From Rahnella inusitata_A (GTDB lineage: Bacteria > Pseudomonadota > Gammaproteobacteria > Enterobacterales > Enterobacteriaceae), in the NCBI RefSeq assembly GCF_965118895.1, contig NZ_CBCPJJ010000012.1:1-64000 (forward strand): DNA of 64,000 nucleotides, in the 5' to 3' direction. A program made the position numbers and the translations under genes. Shown here piece by piece: positions 1 to 8,531 of this stretch. Numbering within the stretch: position 1 is the stretch's first letter; each line of letters starts with the position of its first letter. The notes beneath the pieces were generated by a model, which was given only the letters and a program-made list of their open reading frames with translations, did not search any database and had not been told where the DNA came from.

Positions 1-369
1 TAATTCACCGAAGAAGGTTTCAATGCGGTCGATAGTACGGGTCACCGGATGCAAACCACCGTTTTCTATACGGCGGCCTGGCAGGGAAACGTCAATCGTC
101 TCTTCGGCCAGACGGGCATTCAGTACTGCGGACTCCAGCGTATTTTTACGCGCATTCAAAGCTTCCTGAACTTGCGTTTTCGCTTCGTTGATCACGGCGC
201 CCGCTGCTGGGCGTTCATCCGCTGGTAAGTCACGGAGGGTCGTCATCTGGAGTGTCAGGTGGCCTTTCTTACCCAGATATTCGACACGCACGTTATCCAG
301 CGTGGCGATATCCTGAGCACTCTCTACGGCTGCCTTGGCGTTGGCAACCAGCTCTGCGAGATGTGGCAT
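1..369 (-). CDS. pheS: Phenylalanyl-tRNA synthetase alpha subunit, N-terminal part (cut by window edge)
   Basis: Only the first 123 codons lie in the window; the catalytic part is beyond base 1. The protein begins MPHLAELVANAKAAVESA and continues into the arm region ending near NGGLHPVTRTIDRIE, matching bacterial PheS. PheS pairs with PheT in an alpha2-beta2 cytoplasmic enzyme that charges tRNA-Phe. The N-terminal segment seen here forms the coiled-coil arm that contacts the tRNA. The ATG is preceded by a purine-rich AGAGGAAA ribosome site. The gene lies downstream of rplT and the pheM attenuator, so its expression should follow Phe-tRNA charging. Confidence 0.97.
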   Translation of the reverse strand, partial: MPHLAELVANAKAAVESAQDIATLDNVRVEYLGKKGHLTLQMTTLRDLPADERPAAGAVINEAKTQVQEALNARKNTLESAVLNARLAEETIDVSLPGRRIENGGLHPVTRTIDRIETFFGEL

Positions 370-471
370 TGCTTTCCTCTTCTTCTGGCCAATATGGCCC
401 GATGTAAAATAACCGTGATTAATCAGGGGCGCGATTTTGACCCTGAACCTTAGTGTATAAAGCACAGATAC

Positions 472-497
472 AAAAAAGCCTCCACGAGGGAGGCTTA
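472..497 (-). terminator. pheM attenuator terminator
   Basis: A 7-bp stem (AGCCTCC / GGAGGCT) with a five-base loop is followed on the minus strand by a run of T residues. It lies between the pheM leader ORF and pheS. In E. coli this position holds the attenuator that stops transcription into pheST when Phe-tRNA is plentiful. The same role here is inferred from structure and position. Confidence 0.9.
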
Positions 498-543
498 GGC
501 GCTACTTTTCGTTTCTTCTCTTACGCGCGAAAGCCTTCCTGAA

Positions 544-588
544 TCAGGCGCTAAAGTAAAAAAAGAAACGGAAAATAGCAGCATTCAT
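544..588 (-). CDS. pheM: pheST leader peptide
   Basis: This 14-codon ORF reads MNAAIFRFFFYFSA, with five phenylalanines, four of them in the stretch FRFFFYF. It differs from the E. coli PheM peptide only at the last residue. It is a regulatory leader: ribosomes stalling at the Phe codons when charged tRNA-Phe is short favour an antiterminator and let transcription reach pheS. The attenuator hairpin lies about 50 bases downstream. It is upstream of pheS and downstream of the rplT terminator, as in E. coli. Confidence 0.95.
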   Translation of the reverse strand: MNAAIFRFFFYFSA

Positions 589-682
589 GCTTGCGTTACC
601 TTGTTGATGAAACTCTTGAACCGGAATTTAAACAACGTTGTCGATAGTACACAACGAATTAGGTTGTTTTCAAACACAAAAT

Positions 683-709
683 ATAAAAGAGGGAGCAAGC
701 TCCCTCTTT
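683..709 (-). terminator. Terminator after rplT
   Basis: An 8-bp perfect stem (GAGGGAGC / GCTCCCTC) with a two-base loop lies just beyond the rplT stop codon and is followed on the minus strand by TTTT. It would separate most infC-rpmI-rplT transcripts from the pheM-pheST unit. Confidence 0.85.
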
Positions 710-717
710 CACCTGAC

Positions 718-1074
718 TTACGCCAGTGCTGCTTTCGCTTTCTCAACCAGAGCGGCAAATACCACTTTGTCGAAGACTGCGATGTCAGCCAAAATCTTAC
801 GGTCAATTTCAATAGAAGCTTTTTTCAAGCCGTTAATGAATTTGCTGTAAGACATGTCGTTCTGACGAGCTGCTGCGTTGATACGCGCGATCCACAGCTG
901 ACGGAACTGACGTTTCTTTTGACGACGGTCACGGTAAGCGTATTGACCAGCTTTGATAACAGCCTGGAATGCAACACGATATACGCGCGAACGGGCACCG
1001 TAGTAACCTTTCGCCTGCTTTAAAATTTTCTTGTGACGTGCACGTGCAATCACACCACGTTTTACGCGAGCCAT
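718..1074 (-). CDS. rplT: 50S ribosomal protein L20
   Basis: The 118-residue protein starts MARVKRGVIARARHKKILKQ and has the very basic N-terminal extension plus globular C-terminal domain of bacterial L20, at the usual length. L20 binds 23S rRNA early in assembly of the large subunit. In E. coli it also represses translation of its own operon by binding upstream of rpmI. The order infC-rpmI-rplT is kept here, with 42 bases between rpmI and rplT. Identity is certain; autogenous control is inferred from the family. Confidence 0.99.
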   Translation of the reverse strand: MARVKRGVIARARHKKILKQAKGYYGARSRVYRVAFQAVIKAGQYAYRDRRQKKRQFRQLWIARINAAARQNDMSYSKFINGLKKASIEIDRKILADIAVFDKVVFAALVEKAKAALA

Positions 1075-1116
1075 ATGCTCTCCTGAGTTTTATATTCTAG
1101 ATGAAAAAAAGTGTAT

Positions 1117-1314
1117 TTATGCGTACGGCAGACATGCAGAGACAAGGCCCAAATCGTTCTTGGATACCATGCCTTTTGGACGCAAGTGACGTTTACGCTT
1201 AGTAGCTTTTTTGGTCAGAATATGACGCAGGTTAGCGTGCTTACGCTTAAAACCACCGTTGGCGGTTTTTTTGAAGCGTTTAGCGGCGCCGCGTACTGTT
1301 TTGATCTTTGGCAT
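1117..1314 (-). CDS. rpmI: 50S ribosomal protein L35
   Basis: A 65-residue, strongly basic protein (MPKIKTVRGAAKRFKKTANG) of standard L35 length. The frame stays open four codons further upstream, but the conserved start is this ATG. L35 is a small component of the large ribosomal subunit. It lies between infC and rplT. The 95-base gap upstream to infC is where, in E. coli, L20 binds to repress rpmI and rplT translation. Confidence 0.98.
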   Translation of the reverse strand: MPKIKTVRGAAKRFKKTANGGFKRKHANLRHILTKKATKRKRHLRPKGMVSKNDLGLVSACLPYA

Positions 1315-1409
1315 TTTACATTCCACTTCGCATTGTTATTAACATGAATCAGAAAGGCGAATCCAGCATACGCGGTGCGAACACCGCGCAGCAGGATTAC
1401 TTGGAAGCC

Positions 1410-1961
1410 TTACTGTTTCTTCTTAGGTGCGAGCACCATGATCATCTGACGACCTTCGATCTTCGTAGGGAAGGATTCGACAACGGCCAGTTCAGAATCT
1501 TCACACAGGTCTTTACGGACGCGGTTAAGCACTTCCATACCGATCTGTTGGTGCGCCATTTCACGCCCACGGAACCGCAGGGTGATTTTGGCTTTATCGC
1601 CATCTTCCAGAAAGCGAATCAGGTTGCGTAGTTTGACCTGATAGTCGCCATCATCGGTACCAGGTCGGAATTTGATTTCCTTAACCTGAATAACTTTTTG
1701 TTTCTTCTTCTGCTCTTTAGTCGACTTGCTCTTCTCGTAGAGGAATTTGCCGTAATCCATGATTCGACAAACTGGCGGCTCGGCATTCGGACTGATTTCT
1801 ACTAAATCGACGCCCGCTTCCTCAGCTTTTTCAAGAGCTTCATTCAGACTGACAATACCAATCTGCTCGCCATCGACGCCTGTGAGGCGAACTTCTTGCG
1901 CGCGAATCTCTTTGTTAATGCGATTAGGACGCGCCGGTTGAACTCGTTTTCCGCCTTTAAT
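1410..1961 (-). CDS. infC: Translation initiation factor IF-3
   Basis: The protein is 183 residues. Reading upstream of the internal MDYGKFLYEK there is no ATG or GTG at the conserved N-terminus. The reading frame KGGKRVQPARPNRIN is preceded by an ATT codon at 1961-1959 and a strong GGAGGA ribosome site nine bases earlier, which matches the rare AUU start known for E. coli infC. IF-3 binds the 30S subunit, prevents joining with 50S and discriminates against non-standard start codons; the AUU start lets it repress itself. The gene sits 3 bases beyond the thrS stop codon. Confidence 0.97.
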   Translation of the reverse strand: MKGGKRVQPARPNRINKEIRAQEVRLTGVDGEQIGIVSLNEALEKAEEAGVDLVEISPNAEPPVCRIMDYGKFLYEKSKSTKEQKKKQKVIQVKEIKFRPGTDDGDYQVKLRNLIRFLEDGDKAKITLRFRGREMAHQQIGMEVLNRVRKDLCEDSELAVVESFPTKIEGRQMIMVLAPKKKQ

Positions 1962-1964
1962 ACT

Positions 1965-3893
1965 TTATTCCTCCAGTTGATGAAGACTTCTGCTGCGGAT
2001 TTCCGCCAGCAGTTTGTCAACGACTTCGCTAACATCCATGCTTCCTAAGTCTTTGCCGCGGCGAGTACGAACAGCAACTTTGCCTGCTTCGACCTCTTTA
2101 TCGCCACAAACTAACATGTAAGGAACACGGCGTAGCGTGTGTTCGCGAATTTTAAAGCCAATCTTCTCATTTCTCAAGTCGGCTTTAACGCGAATGCCTG
2201 CATCTTGCAGTTTTTTAGTTAATTCTTCGACATAGGTAGCTTGTGTATCAGTAATATTCATGATCACTACCTGAACCGGAGCCATCCATGTTGGGAAGAA
2301 GCCTGCATATTCTTCAGTCAGAATACCAATGAAGCGCTCCATTGAACCCAGGATAGCACGGTGAATCATTACTGGTACCTGACGGTCGTTGCTTTCGCCA
2401 ATATACGACGCGTTCAAACGACCAGGTAATGAAAAGTCGAGCTGCACGGTACCACACTGCCACGCACGATCCAAACAATCGTACAAGGTAAATTCAATTT
2501 TTGGACCGTAGAACGCACCTTCACCCGGCTGATAATCGAACGGAATGTCGTTTTCAGTCAGTGCTGCCGCGAGATCATCCTCAGCACGAGTCCACATTTC
2601 GTCAGTACCGATGCGCTTCTCAGGACGGGTGGATAATTTCACCACAATCTTCTGGAAACCAAAAGTGCTGTACATGTCATAGACCATGCGGATACAGCTG
2701 TTCACTTCATCACGCACCTGCTCTTCGGTACAGAAGATATGGGCATCATCCTGAGTGAAACCACGAACGCGCATCAGGCCATGCAACGCACCTGATGGCT
2801 CGTTACGGTGGCAGCTGCCGAACTCAGCCATACGCAGCGGCAGGTCACGGTAAGATTTCAGACCTTGATTAAAAATCTGAACATGGCCCGGGCAGTTCAT
2901 CGGTTTGATGCAATATTCACGGTTTTCAGAAGACGTGGTGAACATTGCTTCTTTGTAGTTTTCCCAGTGACCTGTTTTTTCCCATAGTACGCGGTCCATC
3001 ATGAACGGACCTTTCACTTCCTGATAGTCGTAAGACTTCAGTTTCATGCGTACGAAGGCCTCCAGCTCACGGAAAATTGTCCAGCCGTCATTGTGCCAGA
3101 ACACCATGCCAGGTGCTTCTTCCTGCATGTGGTACAGGTCAAGTTGCTTACCAATTTTACGGTGATCGCGCTTGCCAGCTTCTTCCAGACGTTGCAGGTA
3201 GGCATTCAGTTGTTTTTTCTCAGCCCATGCTGTGCCGTAAATACGTTGCAGCATTTTGTTGTCGCTGTTGCCACGCCAGTACGCACCGGACGTTTTCTGC
3301 AATTTGAAATGATGGCAGAAACGCATGTTCGGAACGTGAGGACCACGGCACATATCGACGTATTCTTCGTGGTGATACAAACCAGGACGATCATCATGGC
3401 TGATGTTCTCATCCAGAATCGCCACTTTGTATTCTTCGCCACGGCTTGCAAAGGTGTCACGTGCTTCCTGCCAGCTGACTTTCTTTTTGATAACGTCGTA
3501 ATTCTTTTCAGCCAGTTCGTGCATGCGCTTTTCAAGCAGTTCGATGTCTTCCTGAGTCAACGTGCGATCTAAATCAACGTCGTAGTAGAAGCCATTATCG
3601 ATAACCGGGCCGATAGCCATTTTGGTGTCTGGCCACAGTTGCTTGATGGCATGACCCAAAAGGTGCGCACAGGAGTGGCGCAGAATTTCAAGACCGGCTT
3701 CGTCTTTAGTGGTAATGATCGCCAGTTGTGCATCAGCCTCGATAAGGTCGGTAGCATCCACCAGTTCGCCATTTACGCGGCCAGCAATACAGGCTTTCGC
3801 CAGACCAGGACCGATATCAAGGGCAACATCAAGAGGAGAAACGGGACGATCAAAAACGCGCTGGCTTCCATCAGGAAGAGTAATAACAGGCAT
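1965..3893 (-). CDS. thrS: Threonyl-tRNA synthetase
   Basis: The 642-residue protein has the full class II ThrRS layout: N-terminal TGS domain (about 1-61), an editing domain with HSCAHLLGHA (about 73-82), the catalytic core with MNCPGH and the zinc-ligand histidines, motif 2 around FGSCHRNEPSGALHG, motif 3 around HRAILGSMERF, and a C-terminal anticodon-binding domain. It charges tRNA-Thr and hydrolyses mischarged Ser-tRNA. The ATG has an AAGGA ribosome site. In E. coli the product represses its own translation by binding a tRNA-like leader; a leader of suitable length (about 150 bases) is present upstream, but I did not fold it. Confidence 0.99.
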   Translation of the reverse strand: MPVITLPDGSQRVFDRPVSPLDVALDIGPGLAKACIAGRVNGELVDATDLIEADAQLAIITTKDEAGLEILRHSCAHLLGHAIKQLWPDTKMAIGPVIDNGFYYDVDLDRTLTQEDIELLEKRMHELAEKNYDVIKKKVSWQEARDTFASRGEEYKVAILDENISHDDRPGLYHHEEYVDMCRGPHVPNMRFCHHFKLQKTSGAYWRGNSDNKMLQRIYGTAWAEKKQLNAYLQRLEEAGKRDHRKIGKQLDLYHMQEEAPGMVFWHNDGWTIFRELEAFVRMKLKSYDYQEVKGPFMMDRVLWEKTGHWENYKEAMFTTSSENREYCIKPMNCPGHVQIFNQGLKSYRDLPLRMAEFGSCHRNEPSGALHGLMRVRGFTQDDAHIFCTEEQVRDEVNSCIRMVYDMYSTFGFQKIVVKLSTRPEKRIGTDEMWTRAEDDLAAALTENDIPFDYQPGEGAFYGPKIEFTLYDCLDRAWQCGTVQLDFSLPGRLNASYIGESNDRQVPVMIHRAILGSMERFIGILTEEYAGFFPTWMAPVQVVIMNITDTQATYVEELTKKLQDAGIRVKADLRNEKIGFKIREHTLRRVPYMLVCGDKEVEAGKVAVRTRRGKDLGSMDVSEVVDKLLAEIRSRSLHQLEE

Positions 3894-4183
3894 GTTAATT
3901 CCTTAATCTACAGTGGTGCCCCACACGACAGAGCACATCTAGAAAAATATTTGAGTTTGAATTCGTATAGTTATTCACGCTATTCAACTTTACCTTGCCG
4001 AATATAAGCACCCTGAATACATCACAGTGTCGTATCGGGATGCGACGTAAAAACAGACAGGGAGTTTACCACCCGTAAAGTGCGCATTTCCAGCAACCTG
4101 TGTTGCTTAGTGTGGATATTTTTCGTGTAATCACTCCCGGAGCAGCTAAGGTAAATGAAAGACGCACACAAAAAGGGAAATTT

Positions 4184-4867
4184 ATGACAGAAGTCGGCCA
4201 GTTATTTAAGGCAATCGGACTAGGTCTGGTGGTAATTCTTCCACTCGCTAACCCGTTAACAACGGTAGCACTACTACTCGGCCTTTCAGGAAACATGACC
4301 GCGCAGGAGAGAAACCAGCAATCGCTGATGGCGTCGGTCTATGTCTTCATCATTATGATGGTGGCCTTTTATGCCGGACAGGTAGTGATGAATACCTTTG
4401 GTATCTCCATACCAGGCCTGCGTATCGCTGGCGGTCTTATCGTGACATTTATCGGTTTCCGGATGCTTTTCCCACAGCAACACGTGGAAGAAAAAGTGCT
4501 GATGGAAAACAAGACTGAGGAAATGAAAAGACAGGATTCACCTAACATTGCATTTGTACCGCTGGCAATGCCAAGCACTGCAGGACCGGGTACGATTGCG
4601 ATGATTATCAGCAGCGCATCGACCATCAATGACGGCGTCGATTTCCCGCACTGGGTGATCCTGATAGCGCCGGTAATTATTTTCTTCCTGGTAAGCCTGA
4701 TTTTATGGCTGACACTGCGCAGCTCTGGCGCGATCATGCGTCTGGTAGGAAAAAGTGGGATTGAAGCGATTTCGAGACTGATGGGTTTCTTACTGGTGTG
4801 CATGGGCGTGCAGTTCGTGATTAACGGTATCAGTGAGATTATCACTCACTTTCCGCCAGCGGCCTGA
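4184..4867 (+). CDS. marC: MarC family inner-membrane protein
   Basis: A 227-residue, very hydrophobic protein with about six membrane segments. The family signature regions LPLANPLTTVALLLGLSG, LRIAGGLIVTFIGFRMLFPQQ and FVPLAMPSTAGPGTIAMI match E. coli MarC more closely than YchE or YhgN. Its biochemical role is not established in the family, although it was once thought to affect multidrug resistance. I chose the ATG giving MTEVGQLFKAIG; the frame runs further upstream but without family similarity. In E. coli the gene is divergent from marRAB; no marRAB genes are seen here. A variable, charged loop lies near residues 105-120. Confidence 0.93.
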   Translation: MTEVGQLFKAIGLGLVVILPLANPLTTVALLLGLSGNMTAQERNQQSLMASVYVFIIMMVAFYAGQVVMNTFGISIPGLRIAGGLIVTFIGFRMLFPQQHVEEKVLMENKTEEMKRQDSPNIAFVPLAMPSTAGPGTIAMIISSASTINDGVDFPHWVILIAPVIIFFLVSLILWLTLRSSGAIMRLVGKSGIEAISRLMGFLLVCMGVQFVINGISEIITHFPPAA

Positions 4868-4892
4868 GCTGCTGGCAGAAGATGCGATACGC

Positions 4893-5528
4893 TTAGCGCA
4901 TAGCCAGATAGGCGTTATTTACTTTCCACAAATAACGCGGAGCCTGTGGCGCCGGGTGTTTTTTCTGCACGTGCTGATAAAACTCGGTCGGCGACATCTG
5001 ATTAATTTGAGCAATCGCGAAGGTCTTATCTTTCGCGAATGTTCTCAGCAACGCCCCTGCTCCATTTACGTACGCTACGGTCGTCGCATATCGACGCGTC
5101 TCAGGATTGTTTATCCCGGCCAGCTGTTGCTGCAAAATGCTCAGATAAGCCGTGCCTAAGTCGATATTTACCGCCGGATCTTTAAGATCACGCGGTGAAG
5201 GCTGACCATAACGTCCCTTCATCCGGTAGGCATCGCGTCCTGCCGTTGAGGCCTTTAGCTGCATTAACCCAATCGCATTCGATTTACTGACAACGGTTGG
5301 GTTATATCCAGATTCGACCTGAATGATGGCTTTTACCAATGTTTCATCTACGCCGTAAGTGCTTGCCGCCTGACGAATAACTTCGCCGTAAGGTCCCTGA
5401 TGCATTAATGAAGTATCAGCCCGCGAAGGCGGTGTTGGTTTCAAAAAATGCGTCGTCTGAACCGGCGTTTCTTTAGCGCAACCCGCCAGTAATAGCGCGG
5501 CCATCAAATAAAGAATGTTTGGTTTCAC
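4893..5528 (-). CDS. mltE: Membrane-bound lytic murein transglycosylase E (endo-type)
   Basis: A 211-residue lipoprotein of the SLT/MltE (EmtA) family. The GTG start with a GAGAG ribosome site gives a short signal peptide ending in the lipobox LLAGC. The lysozyme-like domain follows, with catalytic glutamate in AIIQVESGYNP and the motifs SNAIGLMQLKAST, AYVNGAGALL and HPAPQAPRYLWK. The enzyme cleaves within glycan strands to give 1,6-anhydromuropeptides and acts from the inner face of the outer membrane. An in-frame start 18 codons upstream (5582) is possible but lacks a ribosome site and would bury the lipobox. It converges on marC. Confidence 0.94.
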   Translation of the reverse strand: MKPNILYLMAALLLAGCAKETPVQTTHFLKPTPPSRADTSLMHQGPYGEVIRQAASTYGVDETLVKAIIQVESGYNPTVVSKSNAIGLMQLKASTAGRDAYRMKGRYGQPSPRDLKDPAVNIDLGTAYLSILQQQLAGINNPETRRYATTVAYVNGAGALLRTFAKDKTFAIAQINQMSPTEFYQHVQKKHPAPQAPRYLWKVNNAYLAMR

Positions 5529-5850
5529 ATTATCTCTCTCGCGACTTGGACGAGATGTAGCATATACATCTTCTTCCCACACCTGAATATATTTTTAGTC
5601 TATTATTAATATTGTTTTGTTAAACAAGGGGGTTAGAGGCATGTCGATAAGACAATTCTGCTAATAAAACCTGTTTCACTTCACATATTCTTAAATTGTC
5701 TTTTTCATTACCTTAAAGCTCAATTTCGCCGACGCTTACATTGCGTAAATTAAAGTCTTATTCTGATTCAGCCGTGCGCAGGATCAGGTTTTTGAGGCAA
5801 AAAAAACGCTAACTTAATGAATTATCGGGCCAGTCAGAAGGGGTGATACC

Positions 5851-6720
5851 ATGTGGCAAGCCGTCAATCGTTTGTTGAGTGAACATCTGGGCAGTGCAGA
5901 AATCCGCGAACGTGTTGAGCTTCCGGGAGGAGAAATTCATCCCGCCTGGCGGCTAAGTTATGGTGACAGGGATGTATTTGTGAAGTGCAACGCGCGTGAA
6001 ATGTTACCGATTTTCGCCGCCGAAGCCGATCAGCTCGCGCTGCTCGCCCGCAGCCAGACCGTGCGCGTTCCTGAAGTGTATGGCGTCGGCAGCGATCGCG
6101 ATTACAGTTTTCTGCTACTCGAATACATTCCGCAAAAGCCACTTGATGCTCACAACGCCTATTTATTAGGTCAGCAACTCGCAGCACTGCATGAGTGGAG
6201 TGAACAGTTACAGTTCGGGTTGGATTTCGATAATGAACTGGCAACGCTTCCGCAACCCAACAGCTGGCAACGCCGCTGGGCGACATTTTTCGCAGAGCAG
6301 CGTATCGGCTGGCAGTTACAGCTGGCGGCAGAAAAAGGCATGATCTTTGGCAATATCGAAGATATCACCGCCATGGTTCATGGCCGTCTGCAAAATCACC
6401 AGCCCCAACCCTCTCTGCTACACGGCGATTTATGGCCGCATAACTGTGGCCTTGCTGATAATGGCCCGGTGATTTTCGATCCCGCCTGTTATTGGGGCGA
6501 CAGAGAATGCGATCTGGCGATGCTGCCGTTATATCCGAATGTGCCTCCCCAGCTTTATGATGGCTATCAGAGTAAGACACCGTTGCCCGATGACTTCATT
6601 TCGAGGCAGCCGATATACCAGTTATATTATTTGCTAAACCGTAGCAATTTATTCGGGGGACAGCATCAGGTAGTGGCCCAACGCGCCGTAGAAAGATTGT
6701 TACACGATGATATTAGTTAG
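5851..6720 (+). CDS. yniA: Fructosamine kinase family protein
   Basis: A 289-residue protein of the fructosamine-3-kinase family (aminoglycoside phosphotransferase fold). The catalytic loop LLHGDLWPHNCG and the metal-binding motif IFDPACYWGDRECDLAM are intact, and the N-terminal LPGGEIHPAWRL is typical. Bacterial members phosphorylate ribulosamine or fructosamine adducts on proteins and so help deglycation; the exact substrate here is not shown. The ribosome site AAGGGG lies eight bases before the ATG. In E. coli yniA, yniB and yniC are also neighbours; here yniB is convergent and shares a bidirectional terminator. Confidence 0.95.
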   Translation: MWQAVNRLLSEHLGSAEIRERVELPGGEIHPAWRLSYGDRDVFVKCNAREMLPIFAAEADQLALLARSQTVRVPEVYGVGSDRDYSFLLLEYIPQKPLDAHNAYLLGQQLAALHEWSEQLQFGLDFDNELATLPQPNSWQRRWATFFAEQRIGWQLQLAAEKGMIFGNIEDITAMVHGRLQNHQPQPSLLHGDLWPHNCGLADNGPVIFDPACYWGDRECDLAMLPLYPNVPPQLYDGYQSKTPLPDDFISRQPIYQLYYLLNRSNLFGGQHQVVAQRAVERLLHDDIS

Positions 6721-6747
6721 CAGGGTAAATAAGTGAAAGCACAAACA

Positions 6748-6785
6748 AATAAGGCCTGAATATTTAAAGTATTCAGGCCTTATTT
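6748..6785. terminator. Bidirectional terminator between yniA and yniB
   Basis: A long perfect inverted repeat, AATAAGGCCTGAATA / TATTCAGGCCTTATT, with a seven-base loop lies between the convergent genes and carries A/T-rich tails on both sides. It can serve both strands. Confidence 0.88.
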
Positions 6786-6826
6786 ATGCAGCAAACCGTT
6801 TATTGGCTCGCCCAATTTGTAATCTG

Positions 6827-7375
6827 TCAGACCAGTAAACCCAGCAATTTCAAAATGAAATAGCCGATAATGGCAATGATAATTGGCAAAATGTACAGCG
6901 GGAAATATTGCACAAAAATCGTATGACGCGGGATTACAATCCGTTCTTCAATCTGAGGACGTGTGCGCCCTTCTGCGCCTTTGGCCTGTTCCAGAATTAG
7001 CTGATCCTGAATGCCTTCCCGAATATGTTTCACCTGACGAGACATTCTTGCGCCAGACGCCTGAAGCGCCAGACCGACAAAAATTAGCCAATAAATAATA
7101 AAGAACATAATGTTCGCGCTGGTCATCCCCTGGCCTAAAGACGGCACCGGTGAGTTGTACCAGAAAATATTAAGAAAAGTGGTGTTAAATCGCACCATAT
7201 CCACCATGACGTGGACGAAATCCAGCATCACCGCATTGATGCCCTGCTGAGCTTTAGTATGCTCATTAATAAAAGTAAGCAATGAAATCAGTGTAGAAAG
7301 CAGCGCAGGGATGAAAATTACCCACCCTGCAATCCTTTTAAGGACTGCGACACGTCCGGCTTGTTGGTACGTCAT
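6827..7375 (-). CDS. yniB: YniB family inner-membrane protein
   Basis: A 182-residue protein with four hydrophobic segments (about 15-37, 80-105, 155-165 and 166-180) and a charged central loop containing the stretch RMSRQVKHIREGIQDQLILEQ. Length and sequence match E. coli YniB (178 residues). No function is known for the family. It is convergent with yniA and divergent from hxpB. The ATG reads MTYQQAGRVAVLKRIAGW, with an AAGGGGAATTC stretch upstream as a possible ribosome site. Confidence 0.92.
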   Translation of the reverse strand: MTYQQAGRVAVLKRIAGWVIFIPALLSTLISLLTFINEHTKAQQGINAVMLDFVHVMVDMVRFNTTFLNIFWYNSPVPSLGQGMTSANIMFFIIYWLIFVGLALQASGARMSRQVKHIREGIQDQLILEQAKGAEGRTRPQIEERIVIPRHTIFVQYFPLYILPIIIAIIGYFILKLLGLLV

Positions 7376-7567
7376 GAATTCCCCTTGTTAGGACGTCTTT
7401 ATCAACGGCTAAGTTTACTCACAGAAAGTCTGCTCTGCTCATCATTTTAATCAGTTAGCACCACACTTCGTCGAAAATAGGCCCTTTAGGAATTTGAGCA
7501 ACGGATTTATCCGTTTCACCACCAGTGATAGAGTAGCATTTCATTCACTGATACGGAGTTCACCCGC

Positions 7568-8233
7568 ATGGCTTATGCACGCCCTGTAAATGCCGCAATT
7601 TTCGATATGGATGGTCTGTTAATTGATTCTGAACCTTTATGGGTTCAGGCAGAACTCGATGTGTTCAGCAGTCTCGGTGTGGATATTTCACAACGGCATT
7701 TACTGCCAGATACACTTGGCCTGCGCATCGATCAGGTAGTGCGGATGTGGTATCAGGCGCTGCCGTGGCACGGGCCGAACCAGGAAGAAACCTCAGCAAT
7801 GGTGATCGCCCGCACGATCGAGTTGGTTGAACAAACCCGCCCACTGCTGCCCGGTGTGACGCATGCGCTGGAAATGTGCCGCGATCAGGGGCTGAAAATC
7901 GGTCTCGCTTCCGCGTCGCCGCTGCACATGCTCGATAGCGTGCTGGAGATGTTCAACCTGCAGTCGTATTTTCAGGTGCGCGTGTCTGCCGAAAAACTGC
8001 CGTACAGCAAGCCCCATCCGGAAGTGTATCTGCTCGCTGCCGCCGAGTTGCAGGTCGATCCGCTAAACTGCGTCACGCTGGAAGACTCCTTTAACGGCAT
8101 GATCGCCACCAAAGCGGCGCGTATGCGTTCGATAGTCGTTCCGGCACATGAATTCAGCGCCGACCCGCGCTGGGCGCTGGCAGATACCAAATTGTCCTCA
8201 CTTGAAGAACTTGTTCCCGCACACATCCGCTGA
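7568..8233 (+). CDS. hxpB: Hexitol phosphatase B (HAD family)
   Basis: A 221-residue HAD-superfamily phosphatase. Motif I is FDMDGLLIDSEPLW (nucleophile Asp followed by general acid Asp), motif II is in GLASASPLHML, the motif III lysine is near PYSKPHPEVYL and motif IV is TLEDSFNGMIA. E. coli HxpB (YniC) removes phosphate from 2-deoxyglucose-6-phosphate, sorbitol-6-phosphate and mannitol-1-phosphate. The length matches (222 in E. coli). It follows the divergent yniB by about 190 bases. Confidence 0.94.
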   Translation: MAYARPVNAAIFDMDGLLIDSEPLWVQAELDVFSSLGVDISQRHLLPDTLGLRIDQVVRMWYQALPWHGPNQEETSAMVIARTIELVEQTRPLLPGVTHALEMCRDQGLKIGLASASPLHMLDSVLEMFNLQSYFQVRVSAEKLPYSKPHPEVYLLAAAELQVDPLNCVTLEDSFNGMIATKAARMRSIVVPAHEFSADPRWALADTKLSSLEELVPAHIR

Positions 8234-8357
8234 CTGTCAGGCGTAGCAGACTGAAATCCGCTGCCGCGCCGTTGATTTCCTCTTCGCTCTCTTTCGTATT
8301 CCCTTCCCTCCCCTCCTTGTCGGTTAATTTCGGAAATCTTGAGCTGCCTCATAAATA

Positions 8358-8377
8358 AATAAAACGTTATTTCATTT
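8358..8377 (+). promoter_or_regulatory. KdgR-like operator upstream of kduI
   Basis: The 20-mer aataaaacgttatttcattt is an AT-rich, near-palindromic match to the known KdgR operator pattern (GAAAC...GTTTC core within A/T flanks). It lies about 155 bases before the kduI start codon. The kdgR gene itself is in this window at 12.6 kb. Binding is inferred. Confidence 0.72.
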
Positions 8378-8531
8378 TTATTGAATTCGCATGCCAATGA
8401 ACTTATGCTTTCTGTAATACGGACGAGCCGGGTGCTCTCCTGCTTCTGTACGCTGTTACTGCCACGCAACGGTCAGACTAGCCCGGCAAGTCCTCCTTAA
8501 TATGCACATCACAACGCACGAGAGGCACGAC

